From Roseovarius confluentis (GTDB lineage: Bacteria > Pseudomonadota > Alphaproteobacteria > Rhodobacterales > Rhodobacteraceae), in the NCBI RefSeq assembly GCF_002917925.1, contig NZ_PPFE01000001.1, positions 434,001 to 498,000 on the forward strand: a stretch of 64,000 bases of DNA, written 5' to 3'. The position numbers and the translations under genes are program-made. Below the pieces are notes generated by a model. That model searched no databases, was not told the DNA's origin, and saw only the letters and a list, made by a program, of their open reading frames with translations. Shown here one piece after another: positions 46,473 through 55,134 of the stretch; the stretch's first letter is position 1, and each line of letters opens with the position of its first letter.

Positions 46473-47495
46473 ATGACCAACGCATTGAGCAAAATGATGG
46501 CCGAGCGGGACTGGATCCTCGCGGACGGAGCCACGGGCACCAACCTCTTCAACATGGGGCTGAGTTCGGGCGACGCGCCGGAAATGTGGAATGTCGAGCA
46601 TCCGGACCGGATCGAGAAGCTGTACGCCATGGCCGTGGACGCGGGCAGCGACCTGTTCCTGACGAACTCGTTCGGCGGCAATGCCGCGCGGCTGAAGCTG
46701 CACGGCGCGCAGAAGCGGGCGCGTGAACTGAGCCGGATCTCGGCGGAGATAGGGCGCGAGGTGGCCGACCGTCGCGACCGCCCCGTGGTTGTGGCCGGGT
46801 CCGTCGGCCCCACCGGCGAGATCATGGCACCGATGGGCAGCCTGACCCACGAGCTGGCGGTGGAAATCTTTCACGAGCAGGCCGAGGGGCTGAAGGAAGG
46901 CGGCGCGGACGTGCTGTGGCTGGAGACGATCAGCGCCCCCGAGGAATACAAGGCCGCCGCCGAGGCGTTCAAGCTGGCCGACATGCCGTGGTGCGGCACG
47001 ATGAGTTTCGACACCGCCGGGCGCACGATGATGGGCCTGACCTCGGCCGACATGGCGGTGATGGTGGAAAAACTGGATCACAAACCGCTGGCCTTTGGCG
47101 CGAATTGCGGCGTCGGCGCGTCGGACCTGATGCGCACCGTGCTGGGATTCGTGGCACAAGGCACCGAGCGTGCGATCGTGGCCAAGGGCAACGCGGGCAT
47201 CCCGAAATACGTGGACGGGCATATCCATTACAATGGCACGCCCGACCTGATGGCCGACTACGCCGTGCTGGCGCGTGATGCCGGTGCGACGATTATCGGC
47301 GGCTGCTGCGGCACCATGCCCGAACACCTGTCGAAAATGCGCGAGGCGCTTGAGACGCGGCCGCGTGGCGACCGCCCGACGCTGGACCAGATCACCAATG
47401 CGCTGGGGCCGTTTTCCTCGGCGGTGGACGGCACCGAGGACAACAGCGGCGACACGCCCCAGCCAACGCGACGCAACCGGCGGCGGCGCGGCTGA
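46473..47495 (+). CDS. bmt: Betaine-homocysteine S-methyltransferase
   Basis: A 340-residue member of the homocysteine methyltransferase family. The start is placed at the ATG at 46473 after AAAGGG; an upstream ATG overlapping the previous stop is possible. The N-terminus reads ILADGATGTNLFNMG, and the zinc site uses a cysteine in FGANCGVGASD and the pair in IIGGCCGTMPEHL. Glycine betaine donates a methyl group to homocysteine, giving methionine and dimethylglycine. The dimethylglycine would feed the two flavoproteins encoded 2-8 kb downstream. The C-terminal 30 residues are a disordered tail. Confidence 0.9.
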   Translation: MTNALSKMMAERDWILADGATGTNLFNMGLSSGDAPEMWNVEHPDRIEKLYAMAVDAGSDLFLTNSFGGNAARLKLHGAQKRARELSRISAEIGREVADRRDRPVVVAGSVGPTGEIMAPMGSLTHELAVEIFHEQAEGLKEGGADVLWLETISAPEEYKAAAEAFKLADMPWCGTMSFDTAGRTMMGLTSADMAVMVEKLDHKPLAFGANCGVGASDLMRTVLGFVAQGTERAIVAKGNAGIPKYVDGHIHYNGTPDLMADYAVLARDAGATIIGGCCGTMPEHLSKMREALETRPRGDRPTLDQITNALGPFSSAVDGTEDNSGDTPQPTRRNRRRRG

Positions 47496-47632
47496 CGCGC
47501 GGACCCTGCCCTCGCGTCTGAGACCCGGCAACGGCGGTCGGGAATGCTGGCGGCGCCCGGTCTCGGGCACTGGACAGCCGACAGATAGGTGGGCAAGACT
47601 GCGCCGCACCTGCCCTGCCGTAAGGACACGAC

Positions 47633-48757
47633 ATGCTGATCACGGATATCCGCGTCACCCCGTTGGCGCTGCCGCTGAAGCGCCCTTATGTCTGGTCGCA
47701 GGGCGTCGAGACGCGGTTTCACGTCAACCTTGTCGAACTGATCGGAGAGGACGGCGCGGTTGGCGTGGGCGAGACCACGACCGCGCCCGATGCCGCGGCA
47801 CAGGCGATGGTCTTGCGCAAGCTGGCGCGGCATTTCATCGGCCGCTCGGTTTTCGAGGCCCGGCAGATCATGGCCGAGGCGTACCGCGCCAATTTCCTGG
47901 CCTTTGGCGGCAACATGCCCCGCTACGCCAACCAGCTGATGAGCGGGTTCGACATGGCCGCGCTGGACTTGCAGGGACAGGCCACGGACCGCCCGGTGTG
48001 GGACCTGCTGGGCGGCGCGGTGCGCGCCGACGTGGGGTACTTCCATTTCCTGCAGGGCGAGACGGTCGAGGAGCTGGCCGCCGATGCCCGGGCCGCGGTG
48101 GCGGCGGGCCATCCGGTTATCTATCTCAAGGTCGGGATTGAGCCGGAGCGCGATATCGCCGCCACGCGGGCGGTGCGCGCGGCCATCGGCGACACGCGCC
48201 TGCGGCTGGACGCGAACGAGGCGTGGGATCCGGCGCTGGCGCTGCGGATGATTACCCGGCTTGCCGAGTTCGACATCGAGTATATCGAGCAGCCCACGCC
48301 CTCGACCGCGCTGGAGGCGCTGGGACAGGTCGCGCGGCAAAGCCCGATCGCCATCGGCGCGGACCAGTCGGTTTTCACGCTGAACGAGGTGTACCGTGCG
48401 ACCAGCGGCGGACATGCGCACATGATCGCGGTCGGCCCACGCGAGATCGGCGGCTTGCGCCCGATGATGCAGGCCGCCGCGATTGCCGAGGCGGCGGGGC
48501 TGAAGATCTGCATCCATTCCTCGATGACCACCGGCATCACCACCGTGGCCGAGCATCACGTGGGCCGCGCAATTCCGAACCTCGACGATGGCAACCAGAT
48601 CATGTGGCAGTTACTGGAAGATAACGTGCTGGAGGGCCCGGAGGTGGCCCCCGTCAAGGGACAGCTGGCGCTGGAAGGCAAACCGGGGCTGGGCCTGAGC
48701 CTGGATCGGGACGTGGTTGCCCGGGCACATGAGCGGTTCGAGGCCTCACAGGCGTAG
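47633..48757 (+). CDS. Enolase-superfamily (mandelate racemase/muconate cycloisomerase) enzyme
   Basis: A 374-residue enzyme with capping domain (residues 1-120, TRFHVNLVELIGEDGAVGVGE) and barrel. Metal ligands can be followed: D in RLRLDANEAWD, E in YIEQPTPS, D in GADQSVF. The lysine on strand two is in VIYLKVGIE where most family members have K-x-K, so the first position here is tyrosine. The usual second-face lysine before the GG of strand six is absent (VGPREIGG); a histidine in ICIHSSMTTG may act instead. The acid/base pair thus looks atypical and the substrate is unknown. It lies between bmt and the DMGDH-like genes. Confidence 0.85.
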   Translation: MLITDIRVTPLALPLKRPYVWSQGVETRFHVNLVELIGEDGAVGVGETTTAPDAAAQAMVLRKLARHFIGRSVFEARQIMAEAYRANFLAFGGNMPRYANQLMSGFDMAALDLQGQATDRPVWDLLGGAVRADVGYFHFLQGETVEELAADARAAVAAGHPVIYLKVGIEPERDIAATRAVRAAIGDTRLRLDANEAWDPALALRMITRLAEFDIEYIEQPTPSTALEALGQVARQSPIAIGADQSVFTLNEVYRATSGGHAHMIAVGPREIGGLRPMMQAAAIAEAAGLKICIHSSMTTGITTVAEHHVGRAIPNLDDGNQIMWQLLEDNVLEGPEVAPVKGQLALEGKPGLGLSLDRDVVARAHERFEASQA

Positions 48758-49006
48758 GGGGGGTGACAACCCACGCTTTCCTACGCTGCAGGTAAACCGC
48801 CCTTCGAGGTCGCACCAGGCTCGGCACCGCGACAACGCGCACTGCCGGCCCCGGTGCGGAAAGAACCGAGCGGAGCGCGTTCAAAAAACCGTCAAACCGA
48901 TACGCATGGCGTCCGAACCAGTTCTTTCGCCATACCGATATCGGCGTGAGCCGCCTGCGCCCAGTCAGGGATTCAATACCCCTGACCGGCGTAGACGATA
49001 CTTGAC

Positions 49007-51439
49007 TCAGGCGCGCAGCTTTTCGCCCTTGGGGTCAAATGGCGGCTCGTGCAGGATGCGCGCCTTGTGCGGGCGGCCCAGCACCATGACCTGAACGTCA
49101 TCGCCGGGTTTGACCGTGCCGGACTTGACGTAACCCAGGGCGAGGCTCATGCCGACGGTGTAGCCATAGGTGCCCGAGGTGACGCGGCCAACGGGGGTGC
49201 CATTGGCATCGCGGATTGGCTCGCCACCCGTGGCGTCGGCGTTGGAGGCGGTGACGTCTTCCTCGTCGATATGGATCAGCACCAGTTCCTCGCGCGTGGG
49301 CTCGGCCATCGCCTTTTCCGCCGCGGCCTTGTTGAGGAAGTCCTTGTCCATCTTGCAGAGCGGCTTGAAGCCGACCTCGTGCGGGAAGTATTCGGGCGAG
49401 TATTCGCGGCTCCACGAGCCATAGCCCTTTTCGACCCGCATGGACATGAGCGCGCGCGCGCCCACGGGGCCTGCGCCGAATTCCTTGCCCGCTTCCAGAA
49501 GGGCCTTGTAGAGCTTCTCCTGGTCCTCGGTCTTGCAGTGCAGCTCCCACCCCAGATCGCCGGTGAAACTGACCCGCAGGGCGAGGCATTCGACGCCCGC
49601 GATGTCGATCATCTTGGAGCGCATGAAGGGGAAATCCTCGGTAGCGAGGCTTTCGTTAGTCAGGCGTTGCAGTATCTCGCGCGATTTCGGCCCGGCGACG
49701 TTGAAGCCGCACATGGCCTCGGTTTTGGTCTCGAAGGTGGTGCCCTCGGGCAGCGGGACCATGTCGAAGAACCGCTTGTGATAGCGTTCGGCCATGCCCG
49801 AGGAGACGACCCAGAATTCATCCTCGGCCACGCGCGTCACCGTGGCGTCGCCCGCGATGCCGCCGCGCACGCCGATCAGCGGCGTCAGGCACGACCGGCC
49901 CACGGATTTGGGCATCCGGTTGGCGAACACGGCATTCAGCCAATCCTCGGCCCCCGGCCCCTTGACGTGGTACTTGGCGAAGTTGGAGATATCGATGATA
50001 CCCGCCCGGTCCCGCAGCATCTTGCATTCCTCGCCCACGGGTGCCCACCAGTTCTGGCGGATGAAACCGTTGGTGTCTTTCGTGCCGGGTTCATCGGCGA
50101 ACCATTGCGGGTGTTCCCAGCCGTAGTTCAGGCCAAAGACCGCGCCCATTTCTTTCTGCATTTCATAGACGGGGCGCGTGCGCAGGGGGCGGCCCGCGGC
50201 GCGTTCCTCGTTGGGGTAATGGATGGCGAAGCGGTGGGCATAGACATCCTCGACCTTCGCCTTGACGAACTTGCGGTCGTTGGCCCAGAGGCCGAAGCGC
50301 GCGATGTCCCAGGCGAACATGTCGTATTTCATCTCGCCCTCGACGATCCACTGGCTGACCATCAGGCCCATGCCGGCGGATTGGCTGAACCCGGGAATGA
50401 TGCCGCCGACCATGAAGTAGTTCTTGAGCTCCGGCACGGGGCCGAGGATCACGTTGCTGTCGGGCGACCAGATCATCGGGCCGTTGATGACCCGCTTGAT
50501 CCCGGCCTCGGCGGCGACCGGCACGCGGTCCATCGCGCGCATCACGTTTTCCATGATGCGTTCCAGGTCGTCGGGGAAAAGGTCATGCGCAAAATCGAGC
50601 GGCGTGCCGTCCTCGGCCCAGAAGCGCATGTCACGCTCGTAAGCGCCGATCAGCAGGCCCTTGCCCTCTTGCCGCAGGTAGTATTCGCCGTCGCGGTCGG
50701 CGACCGACGGCAGGCGGCGGTCCATGCCGTCGATCTCGGCAATCGTCTCGGTCACGAAATACTGGTGCTCGGTGGGTTGCAGCGGCACCTCGATGCCCGC
50801 CATCTTGGCCACTTCGCGGCCCCAGAGACCGGCGCAGTTGATGACCCATTCGGTTTCGATATTGCCCTTGGGCGTCTCGACGATCCAGGTACCGTCGGGC
50901 TTCTGCGTGGTGGCCGTGACCGGCGTGAAACGGTGAATTTCCGCGCCGCGCTGGCGGGCGCCCACGGCATAGGCGTTGGTCACGCCGGACGGGTCCACGT
51001 TGCCGCCATCGGGCTCCCACATGATGCAGCGGATGCCGTCGAAATTGACCAGCGGGTGCTTTTCCTCGGCCTCTTCGCGGGTGATCTCGTGGAAGTTCAT
51101 GCCGTAGAGTTCGGCCTTGGCGGCCTGAAGCTTCAGCTGGTGCTCGCGGTTTTCGGTCTGCGCGAGGTAGAGCGAGCCGGGCTGGAAGACGCCGCAGCTT
51201 TGGCCGGTTTCCTCCTCCAGACTGTTGTAGAGGTTCATCGTGTAGTGCTGAAGCCGGCTGATATTGGCGCTGTCGTGCAGGCCGTGGATGTTGGCCGCCG
51301 CGTGCCAGGTGGAGCCGGAGGTCAGCTCGTCGCGCTCCAGCAGCACCACGTCTGTCCATCCAAGCTTTGTCAGGTGGTAGAGCACCGAGCATCCGATGAC
51401 GCCCCCTCCGATGACAACGGCCTGTGCATGAGTCTTCAT
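49007..51439 (-). CDS. DMGDH/sarcosine-dehydrogenase-like flavoprotein, copy 1
   Basis: An 810-residue two-domain enzyme. The N-terminal FAD domain starts AVVIGGGVIGCSVLYHLTKL and has GSTWHAA, whose histidine normally holds FAD covalently. The C-terminal half (from about 430) is the GcvT-like folate domain: NWWAPVGEECKMLRDRAGII, then FAKYHVKGPGAEDWL and FTGDLGWELHCKTEDQ. Such enzymes oxidise an N-methyl group to formaldehyde or methylene-tetrahydrofolate. It faces its paralogue at 51720 across 280 bases. Which copy acts on dimethylglycine and which on sarcosine cannot be settled from sequence. Confidence 0.9.
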   Translation of the reverse strand: MKTHAQAVVIGGGVIGCSVLYHLTKLGWTDVVLLERDELTSGSTWHAAANIHGLHDSANISRLQHYTMNLYNSLEEETGQSCGVFQPGSLYLAQTENREHQLKLQAAKAELYGMNFHEITREEAEEKHPLVNFDGIRCIMWEPDGGNVDPSGVTNAYAVGARQRGAEIHRFTPVTATTQKPDGTWIVETPKGNIETEWVINCAGLWGREVAKMAGIEVPLQPTEHQYFVTETIAEIDGMDRRLPSVADRDGEYYLRQEGKGLLIGAYERDMRFWAEDGTPLDFAHDLFPDDLERIMENVMRAMDRVPVAAEAGIKRVINGPMIWSPDSNVILGPVPELKNYFMVGGIIPGFSQSAGMGLMVSQWIVEGEMKYDMFAWDIARFGLWANDRKFVKAKVEDVYAHRFAIHYPNEERAAGRPLRTRPVYEMQKEMGAVFGLNYGWEHPQWFADEPGTKDTNGFIRQNWWAPVGEECKMLRDRAGIIDISNFAKYHVKGPGAEDWLNAVFANRMPKSVGRSCLTPLIGVRGGIAGDATVTRVAEDEFWVVSSGMAERYHKRFFDMVPLPEGTTFETKTEAMCGFNVAGPKSREILQRLTNESLATEDFPFMRSKMIDIAGVECLALRVSFTGDLGWELHCKTEDQEKLYKALLEAGKEFGAGPVGARALMSMRVEKGYGSWSREYSPEYFPHEVGFKPLCKMDKDFLNKAAAEKAMAEPTREELVLIHIDEEDVTASNADATGGEPIRDANGTPVGRVTSGTYGYTVGMSLALGYVKSGTVKPGDDVQVMVLGRPHKARILHEPPFDPKGEKLRA

Positions 51440-51719
51440 CTCGTCTTCCTATCTGACTGTTTGGCGGCACACTGCCCCACCGGGACGGCCCGCGTTTGTC
51501 GGTTCCCGACATCATCGGTCGTGTGATGGCTTTTTGTCATGCCGTTTCCGACAAGGGGTTACGGTTTGCGGCAGGGGGCGGAAATGCGCGGTGACGCATT
51601 CACCCTGCTTCGCACAATCGCCCGACCCGTCTTTAGCGACAATACCTGTCGCAAACGGACATGCCGCCCGTCCGCAACCAGACAGTCTGGACGCAACGGC
51701 AGACCGAAAGGAACACCCC
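51440..51719. promoter_or_regulatory. Divergent promoter region of the paired flavoproteins
   Basis: The two paralogous genes are transcribed away from each other from this 280-base gap, a natural site for shared control. I see AAAGGA before the plus-strand start, but no operator was recognised. Confidence 0.4.
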
Positions 51720-54137
51720 ATGAAAACCACCACCCGAGTGGCCGTGATCGGCGGCGGCGTTGTCGGATGCAGCGTGCTTTACCACCTGACGAAACTGGGC
51801 TGGTCGGACGTGATGCTGATCGAGCGGTCGGACCTGACCTCGGGGTCCACGTGGCACGCCGCGGGGGGCTTTCACACGCTGAACGGCGACACCAACATGG
51901 CGGCGCTTCAGGGCTACACGATCAAGCTTTACAAGGAGTTGGAAGAGATCACCGGCATGTCCTGCGGGTTGCACCACGTGGGTGGTGTCACCCTTGCCGA
52001 CAACCGCGACCGGTTTGATATGCTGCTCGCTGAGCGGGCCAAGCACCGCTACATGGGGCTTGAGACCGAGATCGTCGGCCCCGAGGAGGTGCGCAAAATT
52101 GCACCCATCACGAATACCGACGGCATCATCGGCGCGCTTTACGACCCTTTGGACGGCCATCTGGACCCGTCGGGCACGACCCATGCCTATGCCAAGGCCG
52201 CGCGGATGGGCGGCGCCACGATAGAGACGCATTGCAAGGTGTTGGAAACGAACCCGAAACCGGATGGGTCGTGGGAAGTGGTAACGGACAAAGGAACCAT
52301 TTTGGCCGAGCATGTGGTCAACGCGGCAGGCCTCTGGGCGCGCGAGGTGGGGGCGATGGCCGGAGTATTCGTGCCGACCTTCCCGATGGAGCATCAGTAC
52401 CTCGTGACCGAGGAAGTGCCCGAGATTGCCGCGATCATCGACGCGGGGGGCGAGCATCCGCATGTCATGGACCCGGCCGGTGAAAGCTACCTGCGGCAGG
52501 AGGGGCGTGGCCTGTGCATCGGGTTCTACGAGCAGCCCTGCCGCGCCTGGGCCGTGGATGGAACGCCTTGGGAATTCGGGCACGAGCTGCTGCCCGATGA
52601 CTTTGACAAGATCGAGCAATCCATTGATTTTGCTTACAAACGATTCCCCGCGCTGGAGCGCGCCGGGGTGAAGTCGGTCATTCACGGGCCGTTCACCTTT
52701 GCCCCCGATGGCAACCCGCTGGTGGGGCCTGTGCCGGGCCTGCGCAACTACTGGTCGGCCTGTGGCGTGATGGCCGGGTTCAGCCAGGGCGGCGGTGTGG
52801 GCCTGATGCTGGCGCAGTGGATGGTCGAGGGGGAATGCGAGCGCGACGTGAGCGCGATGGACGTGGCACGATATGGCGACTGGATCACGCCCGGTTATAC
52901 CCTGCCCAAGGTGATCGAGAACTATCAGAAGCGGTTTTCCGTCAGTTATCCGAACGAGGAACTGCCCGCCGCGCGCCCCTTCCGCACGACGCCGATGTAC
53001 GACATCTTTGACGGTATGGGCGCGGTCTGGGGGCACCAGTTCGGGCTGGAGGTCGTGAACTATTTCGCCCAAGGCGACGAGCCGCGATTCGAGACGCCCA
53101 GTTTCCGCCGCTCGAACGCATGGGACGCCACGGCGCGCGAGGTGAAGGCCGTCCGGCAAGGCGTTGGAATCAATGAGGTTCACAACTTTGGCAAATACCT
53201 GGTGACCGGCCCCGGCGCGCGTGACTGGCTGGACCGTATCATGGCGGGGCGCATCCCGAAGCCGGGACGCATCAGCCTGACGCCGATGCTGTCGCATGCG
53301 GGGCGGTTGATCGGGGATTTCACGGTGTCCTGCCTGTCGGACGAGGCGTTCCAGCTGACCGCGTCCTACGGCGCACAGGCCTATCACATGCGCTGGTTCG
53401 AGCAGAACGCGGAAATGGGCGTGACGGTCGAGAATATCTCGGACCGCCTGAACGGGTTTCAGATCGCGGGCCCGAAATCGCGGGATCTGCTTGCGGCCTG
53501 CACGCGGGCGGATATTTCCGACATGGCGTTCATGGATCTGCGGCATATTTCCGTGGGCATGGTCGACTGCCTGGTGCAGCGGGTCAGCTATACCGGCGAC
53601 CTCGGTTTCGAGATCTATTGCGATCCGATGGCGCAACGGGCGCTTTGGGACGAGTTGTGGAGCAAGGGTCAGGACCTTGGCCTGAAGCCTTTCGGAATGC
53701 GCGCGATGATGTCGCTGCGGCTCGATCGGTTCTTTGGGTCCTGGCTGTCGGAGTTTTCGCCGGATTACACGCCGGGCGAGACGGGCATGGACCGCTTCAT
53801 CAGCTTCAGGAAAAACGCCGATTTCATCGGGCGTGCGGCGGCCGAGACAGAGCGGGCCGAAGGCGCGAAGCGGGCGCTGGTGGCGTTCGAGGTGGATGCG
53901 ACGGATGCGGATGTGAACGGCTACGAGCCTGTCTGGATCGAAGGCAGTGTTCAGGGGTTCTGCACCTCGGGCGGCTATTCGCACCACGCAGAGAAATCCA
54001 TCGCCCTGGCGCTGATCCCGGCGGAAAACGCCAAGCCGGGGCTGGAGGCCGAGATCGAGATCCTGGGCGAGATGTGCGCCGCAAAGCTGTTGACAGAGCA
54101 TCTGTTTGACCCCGACATGACCCGGATGCGAGGGTAA
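51720..54137 (+). CDS. DMGDH/sarcosine-dehydrogenase-like flavoprotein, copy 2
   Basis: An 805-residue paralogue of the divergent gene. The start is at 51720 (MKTTTRVAVIGGGVVGCS) after AAAGGA; the frame is open further back without protein-like sequence. FAD domain with GSTWHAAGGFHTL; the GcvT-like domain starts near 440 with AWDATAREVKAVRQGVGI, then FGKYLVTGPGARDWLD and YTGDLGFEIYCDPM. It shares the fold and the covalent-FAD histidine with copy 1, but the loops after it differ (GGFHTLNGDTN against NIHGLHDSAN), suggesting a different substrate. Linked by position to bmt and by role to the BCCT transporter. Confidence 0.9.
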   Translation: MKTTTRVAVIGGGVVGCSVLYHLTKLGWSDVMLIERSDLTSGSTWHAAGGFHTLNGDTNMAALQGYTIKLYKELEEITGMSCGLHHVGGVTLADNRDRFDMLLAERAKHRYMGLETEIVGPEEVRKIAPITNTDGIIGALYDPLDGHLDPSGTTHAYAKAARMGGATIETHCKVLETNPKPDGSWEVVTDKGTILAEHVVNAAGLWAREVGAMAGVFVPTFPMEHQYLVTEEVPEIAAIIDAGGEHPHVMDPAGESYLRQEGRGLCIGFYEQPCRAWAVDGTPWEFGHELLPDDFDKIEQSIDFAYKRFPALERAGVKSVIHGPFTFAPDGNPLVGPVPGLRNYWSACGVMAGFSQGGGVGLMLAQWMVEGECERDVSAMDVARYGDWITPGYTLPKVIENYQKRFSVSYPNEELPAARPFRTTPMYDIFDGMGAVWGHQFGLEVVNYFAQGDEPRFETPSFRRSNAWDATAREVKAVRQGVGINEVHNFGKYLVTGPGARDWLDRIMAGRIPKPGRISLTPMLSHAGRLIGDFTVSCLSDEAFQLTASYGAQAYHMRWFEQNAEMGVTVENISDRLNGFQIAGPKSRDLLAACTRADISDMAFMDLRHISVGMVDCLVQRVSYTGDLGFEIYCDPMAQRALWDELWSKGQDLGLKPFGMRAMMSLRLDRFFGSWLSEFSPDYTPGETGMDRFISFRKNADFIGRAAAETERAEGAKRALVAFEVDATDADVNGYEPVWIEGSVQGFCTSGGYSHHAEKSIALALIPAENAKPGLEAEIEILGEMCAAKLLTEHLFDPDMTRMRG

Positions 54138-54159
54138 GACGGGATCAATTGCTTGGGGT

Positions 54160-54768
54160 TTGGCAGCGGTGACACTGGGGATCGTTCTGCCCGCAGCGGG
54201 CGCTTCCTCGCGGATGCGGGGGCGCGACAAGCTGTTGGAGGAAGTCGACGCTGTGCCGCTTTTGCTGCGGCAAACCCGGCGGGCCTTAAGCCTCGGTTTA
54301 CCTGTTCTTGTTACCCTGCCCACCGTCTCCGGGGCGCGCGCTACCAGCCTTGACGTCGCGGCGAACGCGGGACTGGAGAGACGGCCAGTCCCCGATGCTG
54401 CCAGCGGCCTCAGTGCGTCGCTGCGCGTGGCGGCGGGCTGGGCCATGGAACGGGACATGAGCGGGCTGATGATCGTACTGCCCGACATGCCCGACCTGGA
54501 TGCGGATGACATGCGCGCGGTGGCGGCACTGCACGCGGACCATCCCGGCGACGTGATCCGCGCCACGGACGCGGAGGGGCGTTTCGGGCATCCGACCCTC
54601 CTGCCCGCCCGGCTATTGCCGGCGCTGGTCACATTGAGCGGCGATACCGGCGCGCGGGAGGTGATCGGGCCGGAAAAGATACGGCCCTGTCGCCTTGGCG
54701 GGACCAGGGCCACGCTGGATCTGGATACGCCCGAAGCCTGGGCGGACTGGCGGTCGGCGAAAGGCTAA
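54160..54768 (+). CDS. MobA-like nucleotidyltransferase
   Basis: A protein of about 200 residues with the glycosyltransferase-A/MobA fold: IVLPAAGASSRMRGRDKLLE is the nucleotide-binding loop (G-x-S-x-R-M-G-K type), MIVLPDMPDLDADDMRAV the metal-binding D-x-P, and GHPTLLP a typical contact. It follows copy 2 by 22 bases. MobA-like proteins next to dehydrogenases usually make cytidylylated or guanylylated molybdenum cofactor, but no molybdoenzyme is nearby, so the role is open. The start codon is TTG at 54160 or GTG at 54169. Confidence 0.82.
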   Translation: MAAVTLGIVLPAAGASSRMRGRDKLLEEVDAVPLLLRQTRRALSLGLPVLVTLPTVSGARATSLDVAANAGLERRPVPDAASGLSASLRVAAGWAMERDMSGLMIVLPDMPDLDADDMRAVAALHADHPGDVIRATDAEGRFGHPTLLPARLLPALVTLSGDTGAREVIGPEKIRPCRLGGTRATLDLDTPEAWADWRSAKG

Positions 54769-54881
54769 AGCGTTTCGCCGTTGACCTGAGCCATCAGCGA
54801 AAAGCAGAACGCGCGCAACGATTGGCTGTTGGGCTGCGTTTCGCGACAAGCTGCACGTCAGGTTCACCGGGAAACGCTTTA
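54766..54881. repeat. 116-bp imperfect palindromic element
   Basis: The outer arms TAAAGCGTTTC (54766-54776) and GAAACGCTTTA (54871-54881) are perfect reverse complements. Next come CCGTTGACCTGA and TCAGGTTCACCGG, nearly complementary; then CAGCGAAAAGCAG with CTGCGTTTCGCG, and a central CAAC/GTTG. The whole element can fold into one long stem-loop. Its first base is the stop codon of the previous gene, so it ends that frame. It looks like a MITE or a REP-like repeat; from memory similar AAAGCGTTTC-bearing sequences occur elsewhere in this group. Confidence 0.6.
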
Positions 54882-55030
54882 GCGCAGGGACTGTTCGACC
54901 AGCAGCTTCGCCTCGTGCGCCTTGAGCGACAGGCGGGCCGCCTGGTAGCTTTCCAGTCCCGCCGGCTTGGCGAGTTCGGGAAAGAGCGCCAGGATCTCGT
55001 CCCGGCTTTCCTGTGCCACGCCAGAACGAA
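54879..55030 (-). pseudogene. Stranded C-terminal fragment of a Hint-domain protein
   Basis: Read on the minus strand, this frame ends QESRDEILALFPELAKPAG, LESYQAARLSLKAHEAKLL and VEQSLR. This is clearly homologous to the last 45 residues of the RTX/Hint protein next door (QRNEIFELFPELSEAEG, LKAYTAARRSLKKHEARLL). Nothing of the rest of such a protein is present; upstream of the fragment is the terminator of the neighbouring gene. It is the leftover of a second, deleted copy, or a duplicated tail. An origin by local recombination between tandem genes is likely. Confidence 0.7.
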
Positions 55031-55062
55031 ACAATCCCGACCAATGGCCGGGATTGTTTACT
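55031..55062 (-). terminator. Hairpin between the Hint gene and the fragment
   Basis: AAACAATCCCG and CGGGATTGTTT form a 10 to 11-bp stem with a short loop on either strand, with a T-rich tail on the minus strand (TTTCGTTC). A smaller GACCGG/CCGGTC hairpin at about 55098-55120 lies nearer the stop of the RTX gene. Confidence 0.6.
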
Positions 55063-55134
55063 GGAACTCGAGTCAGCCCCCGCAACCGATTCCATGTGAC
55101 CGGCCCCCGAAAGGACCGGTCGGCTGCAAAGCTG

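Noticed and set aside
49049..51526. An 825-codon plus-strand frame opposite the first flavoprotein
   Set aside because: Same reason: composition shadow with no recognisable domain.
51633..54713. A 1026-codon frame on the minus strand opposite the second flavoprotein
   Set aside because: Antisense shadow of a GC-rich gene; the plus strand encodes a full DMGDH-like enzyme with all motifs.
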